NCBI GenBank assembly: GCA_900470095.1
Contig: UBZM01000030.1
Span: forward strand, 1 to 64,000
Reading direction: 5' to 3'
Length of the DNA: 64,000 nt
Source of the DNA: Hyphomicrobiales bacterium
GTDB taxonomy: Bacteria; Pseudomonadota; Alphaproteobacteria; Rhizobiales; Beijerinckiaceae
In this document: piece by piece, positions 35,408-42,810 of the stretch
How positions within the stretch are numbered: the stretch's first letter is position 1
Layout of the letters: each line of letters opens with the position of its first letter
Position numbers and translations under genes: made by a program
Notes under the pieces: generated by a model
The model's database searches: none
What the model saw: the letters and a program-made list of their open reading frames with translations, nothing else
What the model was told of the DNA's origin: nothing

Positions 35408-36319
35408 TCAATCCGGCATGGCGGGGTCTGTCGTGAGCGGCAGCAGCTCCATCAGCCCCTGCACGAAACTGCGCGCGATCCGCGACAGCGGCTCGACGCG
35501 CGACGACAGCAGATGCGGCCGCGTCGTCGTCTTCGGCACCAGCGGGCGGGAGCGGATATTCGGCCAGGCATTGTCGACCAGCACGAAGTCGTCGACGATC
35601 GCGATCCCGCCGCCGGCCTGGACCAGCGAGCAGGCATTCGGCGTGAAGCGCACCTGCGCGTTGAAGCGGATGGGCTTTGGCGTGGTGCCAAGGGCGCGGT
35701 TGACGACCATGCCATAGGGCGTCTGCGAGCCGTAGCCGATCATCGGATAGGGCACGAGGTCCGCCGGTTTCAGCACGCGCTTGCTGCCGAGCGGATGCCC
35801 TTCGGGAAAGATCACGCGCAGGCGCCCCTCGGCGATCTGCGTCGCTTTCACGCTCGGATCCTCGACAGCCATGGAGGTGACGGCGAGATCAGCGCGATGA
35901 CTGGCGATGCGCGCGATCAGTTCGGCCAGCGTCAGGATCTCGAAATCGACGCGCACATCGGGGTGGGACTGGCGGAAGCGGCCGATCGCCTTCGGCACCA
36001 GCATGTGGCCGACGCTGGGGCTGGCGAGCAGCCGGATCGACCCCGCGCTGCCGCGGCGCAGCTCCTCCGCCATGTCGTTGACCCGCGTCACGCCCTGATG
36101 GACCAGCTCGGCCTCGGCGAAGAGCTGCCGCGCCTCGGGCGTCGGCTGGACGCGGCCCTTGACGCGTTCGAATAGCGTCAGGCCGAGCCGATCCTCGGTA
36201 TAGGACAGGAGCCGGCTGATCGCCGGCTGGGAGACCGAGAGCAGGCGCGCCGCGCCGCTGATCGAGCCTGTCACCATGACCGCGCGGAACATCTCGATCT
36301 GCCGAAGATTCATCGCCAT
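35408..36319 (-). CDS. LysR-family transcriptional regulator
   Basis: A 303-residue LysR regulator, from the ATG at 36319; an in-frame GTG at 36415 would extend it through the putative operator. The helix-turn-helix lies at residues 3-62 (MNLRQIEMFRAVMVTGSISG, then VSQPAISRLLSYTEDRLGLTL). The effector domain follows with GSIRLLASPSVGHMLVPKAIGRF. It is divergent from the carbamoylase (117 bp between starts) and lies just upstream of the ABC operon on its own strand, so it probably controls both. Confidence 0.93.
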   Translation of the reverse strand: MAMNLRQIEMFRAVMVTGSISGAARLLSVSQPAISRLLSYTEDRLGLTLFERVKGRVQPTPEARQLFAEAELVHQGVTRVNDMAEELRRGSAGSIRLLASPSVGHMLVPKAIGRFRQSHPDVRVDFEILTLAELIARIASHRADLAVTSMAVEDPSVKATQIAEGRLRVIFPEGHPLGSKRVLKPADLVPYPMIGYGSQTPYGMVVNRALGTTPKPIRFNAQVRFTPNACSLVQAGGGIAIVDDFVLVDNAWPNIRSRPLVPKTTTRPHLLSSRVEPLSRIARSFVQGLMELLPLTTDPAMPD

Positions 36320-36360
36320 GGTACATAACCCCCCATTATAGGTCAGTAGAGAATTGGTAT
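36320..36360. promoter_or_regulatory. possible LysR operator between lysR and the carbamoylase gene
   Basis: GGTACATAA at 36320-36328 immediately precedes the LysR start codon, and AATTGGTAT at 36352-36360 lies 23 nt further. Both also occur (the second inverted) upstream of the NMT1-like gene at 35332-35356. The region is AT-rich compared with its surroundings. It may hold the divergent promoter and autoregulatory site; function is inferred only. Confidence 0.35.
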
Positions 36361-36435
36361 ATACTTGTTTTGGTGGCGCCCGGCTAGATTGCAGCCAGTT
36401 TGAACTGGCCTTCACAGCCCAAGGAGTCTCTTTCG

Positions 36436-37377
36436 ATGTCCCGCCTTCTTACCGTTGCAGCGGCTCAGCTCGGTCCCATCCACCGCGCCGATGATCGCGC
36501 ATCGGTCGTGCGCCGGATGATCGCGCTGATGCATCAGGCAAAGGCCCGCGGCGCCGATTTCGTCATCTATCCGGAACTCGCCCTGACGACCTTCTTCCCG
36601 CGCTGGTATTGCGAGGACCGTGTCGAGGCCGACCAGTGGTTCGAGACCGCGATGCCCGGCCCGGACACGCAGCCGCTCTTCGACACGGCGCGGGCGCTCG
36701 GCATCGCCATGAGCTTCGGTTATGCCGAGCTGACACCGGAAGGACGGCATTTCAACAGCTCGATCCTGGTCGACAGGACCGGCCAGATCATCGGCAAATA
36801 CCGGAAGGTGCATTTGCCCGGTCATGCCGAACGCGACCCGACCCGCGCGCATCAGCATCTCGAGAAGCGCTATTTCGAGCCGGGCGATCGCGGCTTCCCG
36901 GTCTGGCGTTTCGAGGACGGGCTGGTCGGCATGGCGATCTGCAACGACCGGCGCTGGCCCGAGACCTATCGCGTCATGGGGTTGCAGGGCGTCGAGATGG
37001 TCGTGCTCGGCTATAACACGCCGACGACCAACGGCCATTCCAAGACCGAGACGCTGGCCGACCGCCTGTTTCATCATCGCCTGTCGGTGCAAGCCGGCGC
37101 CTATCACAACTCGACCTGGGTCGTGGCGGTCGCCAAGGCCGGCGTCGAGGATGGTTTCCCGCTGTTCGGCGGCACGCTGATCGCCGATCCCAGCGGCAAG
37201 ATCGTCGGCGAACTCGACCATGACGAGGACGGATTGCTGGTCCATGCCTGCGATCTCGATGCCACGCGCTTCGGCAAGGAGACGATGTTCAACTTCGCCG
37301 CCCATCGGCGCGTCGAACATTACGACCTGATCACCTCGCGGACCGGCGTCGGCGCGCCGCTGGGCACCACCGACTAG
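36436..37377 (+). CDS. N-carbamoyl-D-amino acid hydrolase (nitrilase superfamily)
   Basis: A 313-residue carbon-nitrogen hydrolase, from the ATG at 36436. Catalytic triad residues are visible: Glu47 (IYPELALTTFFPRW), Lys124 (KYRKVHLPGH) and Cys169 (AICNDRRWPETYRVMGLQG). These stretches, with HLEKRYFEPGDRGFPV, match the N-carbamoyl-D-amino acid amidohydrolase family (typically about 304 residues). It hydrolyses N-carbamoyl amino acids to the amino acid, CO2 and ammonia. Divergent from LysR. With the deaminase-like amidohydrolase and ABC importer nearby, it suggests use of hydantoin- or pyrimidine-like compounds as nitrogen source. Confidence 0.93.
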   Translation: MSRLLTVAAAQLGPIHRADDRASVVRRMIALMHQAKARGADFVIYPELALTTFFPRWYCEDRVEADQWFETAMPGPDTQPLFDTARALGIAMSFGYAELTPEGRHFNSSILVDRTGQIIGKYRKVHLPGHAERDPTRAHQHLEKRYFEPGDRGFPVWRFEDGLVGMAICNDRRWPETYRVMGLQGVEMVVLGYNTPTTNGHSKTETLADRLFHHRLSVQAGAYHNSTWVVAVAKAGVEDGFPLFGGTLIADPSGKIVGELDHDEDGLLVHACDLDATRFGKETMFNFAAHRRVEHYDLITSRTGVGAPLGTTD

Positions 37378-37449
37378 CCCGCTCTGCCCCGGGCGATCCT
37401 GCTTCCAGGCCGAGCCGACCGGTTTGTCCGGGGGCGGGCTCGGGGCCTG

Positions 37450-38617
37450 TAATACCAGCGGCCCTCCTTAATGACCGATCTGAGCCCACTTTCGCGTTCC
37501 GATTGAGGTGATGGTCGTTGGCTATGCGACGAGGCGGTTCCATGCGTCGCAGGCAGCATCGATAATGTCGTCGTAGGTGTCGAAGACGCGGTTGGAGAGC
37601 CAGTTGGCGCGCAGGTACTGCCAGACATTTTCGACCGGGTTCAGTTCCGGGGCGCGAGAGGGCAGGAAGATCAGGGAGATGTTTGCGGGCACGACGAGTT
37701 TGCCAGTGGTGTGCCATCCGGCGCGGCGGAACAGCAGGACCGCATGCGCGCCCTTGGCCAGTCCTGGCGATCTCGTCGAGATGGATCTGCATGGCGTTCG
37801 TGTCGGCGAAGGGCATGGCGAGCGCTGCGCCGACGCCCCTTGCTGGACAGATCGCGCCGAAGAGGTAGGCGCTTTCGCAGCGCTGATCGGGGGGGCTGGC
37901 GCGGCCTCGTTCCGCGCCTGGCCCATTGCCGGACGAGGCCGTTCTTCTGGCCGATGCGGGCCTCGTCCCGGAACCAGATCTCGATGGCCTTCCGCTTCGG
38001 GACATGGGCGAGATGGGCCCTCAGCGTCACCGCGAAGTTTGTTTGAACGACTCGATCACGCGCTCGTCCTGGGCCGGATGGTGCGGCCGCGCGCTGATAT
38101 GGGAGAAGCCGATCTGCTTCAGAACCTTGCCGATCGTGCGCTCGTGGTAGTCGACGCCGAAGCGCTCGAGGACGATCTTCTGCAGGTCGATGCGACGCCA
38201 GCGCACGACGCCATGGACGGCACGGTCGGGGCCGATCTCGACGAACTCGGCGAGCGCGATCAGCTGGTCTTTCGACAGCTTGGGTGGGTGTCCCTTGGAT
38301 CGAATATCGCGGAGCCCATCGGGGCCGTGCTCGTTGAACCGATGGACCCAGTCGCGCAGTGTCTGCCGGTCCATGCCGCCGATCCGCGCTGCCTGCTCCC
38401 GATCCATGCCGTCGAGAACCGCTGCCAACGAGAGAAGCCGCCGGCTCTGGTTGGCGTGCCTGGATGCGGCGGCGAGCCGTCACAGGTCCAAGGCCGAGTA
38501 ATCCGTCCGAAGCTTCACCGCAGCAGGCATGGCGCGAAACCTCCTCGCGCCTATGGAGTCAGTGATCCGGGCCGCCGAAAAGATCCCGTGAGTCAACTTC
38601 AGCGGCCCTTGGTATTA
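37450..38617. mobile_element. IS630-family insertion sequence, inactivated copy
   Basis: An element of about 1.17 kb. Terminal inverted repeats are TAATACCAGCGGCCC at the left (37450 on) and, reading the other strand from 38617, TAATACCAAGGGCCGC; the TA at each edge fits the TA target of IS630/mariner elements. The transposase, on the minus strand, is broken (see pseudogene). A second, inverted partial copy lies at 40831-41053, and together they bracket a low-GC segment. Confidence 0.85.
37468..38530 (-). pseudogene. IS630-family transposase, multiple stops and frameshifts
   Basis: The minus strand from the ATG at 38530 gives MPAAVKLRTDYSALDL, then an in-frame TGA (38480-38482), then a helix-turn-helix region (AAVLDGMDREQAARIGGMDR, QTLRDWVHRFNEHGPDGL). 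Later the frame changes before KAIEIWFRDEARIGQKNGL, changes again near YLFGAICPARGVGAALA, and again before LFLPSRAPELNPVENVWQYL, which holds the catalytic glutamate of the DDE triad. A further TAG (37522-37524) interrupts RLVAQP relative to the partial copy. At least two nonsense changes and three frameshifts make it inactive. Confidence 0.88.
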
Positions 38618-38793
38618 TATTGACAATACTTCGCTGTAGTGATTGATGCGGCTTAGGTTCCGAGCACCTGCCGCCTGCAGACGCAAGTCACGGTAAAGCC
38701 CGGCATGTAGACCTTTCTCACCCTCGAAGCATTTCGTCGGTGGGCAATGCAGGCCCCCATCATAGTCGAAATGCCTCTTTGGAGGAGTGAGTG

Positions 38794-40182
38794 ATGTCTG
38801 CGCGACAGTCACCCGACAACCATTTTCTGACTACCCCTCCGGGTAGGATTTTTGCCGTGACCGCACTACCGATGGTTGCCATCATGCTGATGAATGGGCT
38901 GCTCGGTATTATCGATGCGGCCTTTCTTGGCCATTTCGTTGGGGCTGAAGCGATGGCGGCGGTCGGCATCGCCTTTCCGGTCATGATGTTGACCATCGCG
39001 CTTTCGACCCTTGTCAGCGGGGGGATGTCCAGCTTGTTGGCTCGCCAGCTTGGCGCGGGTGCCCATGAAGCGGCGGGTGCTTCTTTCGCCAGCGCTCATG
39101 GACTTGCCACGATGATCGCTTTGACCTTGATCCTGCTCTTCCTTGCTTGGGGGTGGGATTTTGCCATAGGCGTTGCAGGATCCGACGGTCCGATTGCCGA
39201 GATGGTCTGGGTTTTTCTTGCAATCACCGTTTTTGGAACGCCGGTCCAATTCCTTTTGGGGATTCATGCCGATGCCTGGCGAAATGAAGGGCGGGCCGGA
39301 TTGATGGCGCTCGTGTCCCTTGGGGTGACGCTCATCAACATTATGCTGAACTATATCTTGATCGTGCCGCTGGAACTGGGCGTTGCCGGATCGGCCTTCG
39401 GCACGGTCATGGCGCAGGGGTTTGGACTGGTGCTACTGGCAGGTCTGCGTCAGTACGTCGGGGGCATGATGCCGCTTAGCAGCCTCTGGCAGAACCGCTG
39501 GACTGGCGGCTGGGGACATATTGCCGGGCTGGGCGCACCTGTCAGCCTGGGCTTCATTGGAATGGCGCTTTCGGCAGCAACCGTGGTTCTAGCGTTACGG
39601 CTCGCGGGCAGCGCCGATTATGCCAAGACCATTGCCGCCTACGGGATCGCGACACGGATTTTCGGCTTTGCCTTCCTGCCAATCATGGCTGTTGCGATGG
39701 CCATGCAGAGCATCGTCGGCAACAATGTAGGAGCGCGCCTCTATACCCGTTCGGACAATGTCCTGTATATCGCCGTAGCAACCGCGTTGGTCTACGGTCT
39801 TGCCGTGGAGATTTTGCTCCTGAGCCTAGGCTCTGTCGTCGGAGCAGCGTTTGTCACAGATTCCGATGTGGTTGCCGAGGTCGGACGGCTCTTCCGTCCC
39901 ATGGCGGCGGTATATCTGTTCTCGGGACCGGTTCTCGTGCTTGGTCTTTATTTTCAGGCCATCGGCCAACCAGCCCGCGCAGCTCTTCTGACCATGGCCA
40001 AACCTTTCGTACTGCTTCCGGCCCTGATTACGGCCATTGCGGCGATGTGGGGTACGGACGCAATGTGGTTCGCCTATCCACTGGCCGATGGCTTGACCGC
40101 AACAATCGCCATTCTTGTGCTTGCTACCGCCCTGAAAACGCGGGGAGCAGCAGCAGGGATCGGACTGAGGAGCATGCCATGA
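38794..40182 (+). CDS. MATE-family efflux transporter
   Basis: A 462-residue multidrug and toxin extrusion protein with about twelve hydrophobic segments; ATG 38794, with GTG at 38791 as alternative and GGAGG at 38781. Features are LPMVAIMLMNGLLGIIDAAFLGHFVGAEAMAAVGIAFP in TM1-2 and the repeat VSLGFIGMALSAATVVLALRLAG in the second half. Codon use is AT-richer than neighbours (roughly 50-55 % GC locally against about 65 %), pointing to horizontal acquisition, in line with the flanking IS630 sequences. It ends with ATGA overlapping the next gene. Confidence 0.93.
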   Translation: MSARQSPDNHFLTTPPGRIFAVTALPMVAIMLMNGLLGIIDAAFLGHFVGAEAMAAVGIAFPVMMLTIALSTLVSGGMSSLLARQLGAGAHEAAGASFASAHGLATMIALTLILLFLAWGWDFAIGVAGSDGPIAEMVWVFLAITVFGTPVQFLLGIHADAWRNEGRAGLMALVSLGVTLINIMLNYILIVPLELGVAGSAFGTVMAQGFGLVLLAGLRQYVGGMMPLSSLWQNRWTGGWGHIAGLGAPVSLGFIGMALSAATVVLALRLAGSADYAKTIAAYGIATRIFGFAFLPIMAVAMAMQSIVGNNVGARLYTRSDNVLYIAVATALVYGLAVEILLLSLGSVVGAAFVTDSDVVAEVGRLFRPMAAVYLFSGPVLVLGLYFQAIGQPARAALLTMAKPFVLLPALITAIAAMWGTDAMWFAYPLADGLTATIAILVLATALKTRGAAAGIGLRSMP

Positions 40183-40601
40183 CCGCCAGAAGCATCGCAG
40201 AAGCGAAGGCGCACGCAAAGGCTCTAAGGAATGCACTTGCCGACCAAGGTACTGTAATAGGCCATGCCCAAGCCCTAGAGTTGATCGCCCGTCAGAGTGG
40301 CGCACGCGATTGGAACACCCTGTCCGCTCGCCTCACCAAGACCGTTCCGTCGCCTTTCCATGTGCACCAAAGGGTGCAGGGGCGGTATCTTGGGCAACCG
40401 CTTAAGGGCGAAATCACCGCATTGTCGTCCTTTGGGAGTCAATATTCTGTCACCGTCCGCCTTGATGAGCCGGTGGACACCGTTACTTTCGACAGTTTTT
40501 CCAACATGCGTCGTGTTGTTAGAAGCGTGATCGATAGCAACGGAAATTCGACGCGAAAAACATCAAACGGAATGCCGCATCTGACTTTGAGCGCGTTGTG
40601 A
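40179..40601 (+). CDS. small protein with glyoxalase-related N-terminal domain
   Basis: A 140-residue protein translationally coupled to the MATE gene (ATGA overlap). Residues 1-52 (SIAEAKAHAKALRNALADQG, then HAQALELIARQSGARDWNTL) match the short helical domain often called glyoxalase-related (PF20066 type), common next to accessory genes. The second half (GRYLGQPLKGEITALSSFG, SQYSVTVRLDEPVDTVTFDS) is beta-rich and I cannot assign it. GC content is about 50 %. Its function, and whether it modulates the pump, is unknown. Confidence 0.75.
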   Translation: MTARSIAEAKAHAKALRNALADQGTVIGHAQALELIARQSGARDWNTLSARLTKTVPSPFHVHQRVQGRYLGQPLKGEITALSSFGSQYSVTVRLDEPVDTVTFDSFSNMRRVVRSVIDSNGNSTRKTSNGMPHLTLSAL

Positions 40602-40615
40602 CGAAGTTGCTTAGA

Positions 40616-40655
40616 CTGCTCTGTCGAAAACGCTTGTTTTCGACAGAGCAGAAAA
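40616..40655. terminator. 16-bp perfect inverted repeat after the MATE unit
   Basis: CTGCTCTGTCGAAAAC (40616-40631) and GTTTTCGACAGAGCAG (40636-40651) are perfect complements separated by GCTT, followed by AAAAC. It begins 15 nt after the stop of the small protein gene. The stem is long enough to be a transcription terminator, or part of a mobile element's end; the T-run on the plus strand is absent, so function is uncertain. Confidence 0.6.
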
Positions 40656-40830
40656 CTTCACAAATATCCTGATTTTCCGACGCTGAATGGTCACAATAAA
40701 AATGCTCAGCAATTCACGTCGCAAATGTCAGACGCAAAAATCCGGCGATTGAGGAGGGCTTTTGCAACAGCCTAATTGCAATGTCGCTTTTGGGTGCACC
40801 TCAGTTCCGGTTGTACCGGAAAGCCCCCCA
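40652..40830. other. AT-rich non-coding stretch of the insert
   Basis: About 180 bp with the lowest GC in the window (about 42 % around 40681-40740). It contains TTTTGCAACAGCC at about 40760, which resembles an IS6-type end but is not exact, and a 7-bp hairpin TTCCGGT-TGT-ACCGGAA at 40805-40821. Likely a patchwork of mobile-element remnants. Confidence 0.4.
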
Positions 40831-41053
40831 ATCTTCCTGCCCTCCCGCGCCCCGGAACTGAACCCGGTCGAAAATGTCTGGCAGTACCTGCGCGCCAACT
40901 GGCTCTCCAACCGCGTCTTCGACACCTACGACGACATTATCGATGCTGCCTGCGACGCATGGAACCGCCTCGTCGCACAGCCAAAGACCATCACCTCAAT
41001 CGGAACGCGAAACTGGGCTCAGATCGGTCATTATTGAGGGCCGCTGGTATAAT
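40831..41053. mobile_element. partial IS630 copy, inverted relative to the first
   Basis: The plus-strand translation FLPSRAPELNPVENVWQYLR, continuing ANWLSNRVFDTYDDIIDAACDAWNRLVAQPKTITS and ending IGTRNWAQIGHY (stop near 41037), equals the C-terminal quarter of the transposase remnant at 37468-37700, and the terminal repeat CCGCTGGTATAA ends near 41053. The 5' three quarters are absent. It lies inverted with respect to the nearly full copy at 37450-38617. Confidence 0.85.
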
Positions 41054-41288
41054 TCCATGGCGGCCCTCACGGCCACCTCCGCCGGCGCAACTGTCCGTGG
41101 TGCCAAACGCCCTGCCCCGCCGCGCGCGAGAGAGCAAGCCGGCACGCGCCGCCGCCACAAGCGCACTACGCCTCGTTCGCATCATTTGGGGCGACGTTGG
41201 TCGGCTGACTTTTCAACCGAGACGGGCAAGAACGGCTTGAGGGGCCTATAGTCCCTTTTCGATCGGCTGAAAGTCAGGGGCGACACAG

Positions 41289-41738
41289 GTGAAGGAACCG
41301 AACCGGGTTGATGAGTATGTCGGCATTCGGCTGCGAAGACTGCGCCGCCTGACGGGCTACAGCCAGACGAAGCTCGCCGAGTTGCTGGGGATCACGTTTC
41401 AGCAGATCCAGAAATACGAAAAGGGCGTGAACCGGATCAGTGCCAGCCGGCTCCAGCATATCGCCAATATCTTTCAGGTTCCCGTTGCTCATTTCTTCGA
41501 TGGGGCGCCCGCGATCTCCACTCCGGCGGCAGATTCGGCGCCGGAAGCCCCGCCTCCGGAGGTTGCGGACCTGCTCGCCACCCGCGACGGCATCCGCCTG
41601 GCCAAGGCCTTCGCCTCGATCAGGAACTTCAAGACGCGCCGCCGGATCGTCGCCCTCACCGAAGCGATGGGCGATTCCGAAGAGGCGAGCGAGGCCGAAC
41701 AGCGCCACCCTACCGGTGCAGGGCCGGGCTGCGACTGA
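41289..41738 (+). CDS. XRE-family helix-turn-helix regulator
   Basis: A 149-residue regulator beginning at GTG (41289). Residues 10-65 form a Cro/CI-type helix-turn-helix (VGIRLRRLRRLTGYSQTKLA, then GITFQQIQKYEKGVNRISAS), as in regulators of the rhizobial PraR/SinR-like family. A Pro/Ala linker of about 25 residues separates it from a small C-terminal helical domain (LLATRDGIRLAKAFASIRN). It is not part of the ars genes proper (about 190 bp upstream of arsR), and its targets are unknown. The GC content is back to chromosomal level. Confidence 0.88.
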   Translation: MKEPNRVDEYVGIRLRRLRRLTGYSQTKLAELLGITFQQIQKYEKGVNRISASRLQHIANIFQVPVAHFFDGAPAISTPAADSAPEAPPPEVADLLATRDGIRLAKAFASIRNFKTRRRIVALTEAMGDSEEASEAEQRHPTGAGPGCD

Positions 41739-41888
41739 GCCAGCGATCGCCGCGACGCCGAGGGGACGGAACCGGCCAGGCTCCGCCGCTGGGAGACGGA
41801 TTGCAGCGTCAACTCACCCCTTCGCGCATGTAGGGCCTCATTCGGCACGGCCGGGAATTCCGAGGGTGACGTTCAAGGAAGCGGAGGC

Positions 41889-41926
41889 GCTTGCCAAGGT
41901 CTATTACATCCATTAGTCTGGATATA
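41889..41926 (+). promoter_or_regulatory. arsR promoter and operator-like dyad
   Basis: TTGCCA (41891-41896), 17 bp, TAGTCT (41914-41919) form a plausible -35/-10 pair. ATCCA-TTAGTC-TGGAT (41908-41923) is a dyad overlapping the -10, as expected for an ArsR operator. No Shine-Dalgarno precedes the ATG at 41926, so a leaderless transcript is possible. All of this is inferred from sequence alone. Confidence 0.4.
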
Positions 41927-42297
41927 TGGATAATTTAAAAGCCATCCTGGCCTTGTCGGCGCTGGCGCAGCCTACGCGCCTCGAAACGTTCAAGCTGCTG
42001 GTGAATCGCGAGCCCGAAGGCGTTCCCGCCGGCGAGCTCGCGCGGCTGCTGGACGTGCCGCAGAACACGATGTCGGCTCATCTCGCCATCCTGTCGCGCG
42101 CAGGACTGATTGCGGGCGAGCGGCAGAGCCGCTCGGTCATCTATCGCGCCGATCTCGACGGCTTCCGCGCGGTGATCGCCTTCCTGCTGAAGGATTGCTG
42201 CGGCGGGCGGGCTGACCTGTGCCAGCCGCTCATCGACGAGCTCGTTCCCTGCTTCCCACCGAAGGTCCCCGCCGATGGACGTCATCATCTACCATAA
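41926..42297 (+). CDS. arsR: arsenic-responsive repressor ArsR
   Basis: A 123-residue winged-helix repressor. The DNA-binding helix region is PAGELARLLDVPQNTMSAHLAILSRAGLI (residues about 34-62). Arsenite-binding cysteines are probably in the C-terminal DCCGGRADLC segment, a pattern of the ArsR type with late cysteines (as in CgArsR-like or Acidithiobacillus-type proteins), rather than the CVC site of plasmid ArsR. The 3' end overlaps the arsC start by 23 nt. First gene of the operon arsR-arsC-ACR3-arsH. Confidence 0.9.
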   Translation: MDNLKAILALSALAQPTRLETFKLLVNREPEGVPAGELARLLDVPQNTMSAHLAILSRAGLIAGERQSRSVIYRADLDGFRAVIAFLLKDCCGGRADLCQPLIDELVPCFPPKVPADGRHHLP

Positions 42298-42739
42298 TCC
42301 CGACTGCGGAACCTCGCGGAACACGCGTGCCCTGATCAGGAATGCCGGCGTCGAACCTCACGTCATCGACTATCTGAAGATGCCACCATCCCGGGCGATG
42401 ATCGTGGACCTGGTTGCGCGCATGGGTCTCACGCTCCGGCAGGCCCTGCGTGAGAAAGGGACGCCATTCGCCGAACTCGGCCTCGCAGATCCGTCGCTGG
42501 GCGACGACGCCTTGCTCGACGCAATCGAGAAGCACCCGATCCTGCTCAACCGCCCAATCGTCGTGACGCCGAACGGCGTGAGGCTGTGCCGCCCCTCGGA
42601 AGAGGTCATCGACCTGCTGCCGCCGCAGCGCGGTCCGTTCGTCAAGGAGGACGGCCAGCGCATCGTCGATGAGGCCGGCCGCCGCGTCGCGAGCGGCCAG
42701 ATCATCGGACCGGGCATCGTATCCGGCCCGATGATCTAA
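42275..42739 (+). CDS. arsC: glutaredoxin-dependent arsenate reductase ArsC
   Basis: A 154-residue arsenate reductase of the glutaredoxin-coupled (plasmid R773) type: the active-site loop is YHNPDCGTSRNT with catalytic Cys11, and VTPNGVRLCRPSEEV provides the conserved arginine region. It reduces arsenate to arsenite for export. The E. coli protein is about 141 residues; here the extra C-terminal tail (SGQIIGPGIVSGPMI) is encoded by the first stem-loop of repeat R4. The start lies inside the end of arsR. Confidence 0.95.
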   Translation: MDVIIYHNPDCGTSRNTRALIRNAGVEPHVIDYLKMPPSRAMIVDLVARMGLTLRQALREKGTPFAELGLADPSLGDDALLDAIEKHPILLNRPIVVTPNGVRLCRPSEEVIDLLPPQRGPFVKEDGQRIVDEAGRRVASGQIIGPGIVSGPMI

Positions 42740-42801
42740 CTCTCCGTGTTCGCATCGGCTTTCCCGAAAACCGCAATCCACTTTTCGGGCCGATGCCTTA
42801 G
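42699..42801. repeat. dispersed two-hairpin repeat, copy R4
   Basis: Stem A is AGATCATCGG (42699-42708) with CCGATGATCT (42728-42737), inner arms CCGG/CCGG. Spacer CTCCGTGTTC, then stem B GCATCGG (42752-42758) with CCGATGC (42790-42796) and the core CCGCAATCCACTTTTCGGG, then CTTAG. Stem A lies within the arsC coding region and includes its TAA stop (42737-42739). The ACR3 start follows 10 nt after the element. It sits at the arsC/ACR3 junction. Confidence 0.9.
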
Positions 42802-42810
42802 GAAAATCCG

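Noticed and set aside
37468..38530. Programmed frameshifting in the IS630 transposase
   Set aside because: Several frame changes and two nonsense codons with no slippery motif identified; decay explains it better.
40755..40770. IS6-family terminal repeat (TTTTGCAACAGCC)
   Set aside because: Short, inexact match and no IS6 transposase in the window; could be chance.
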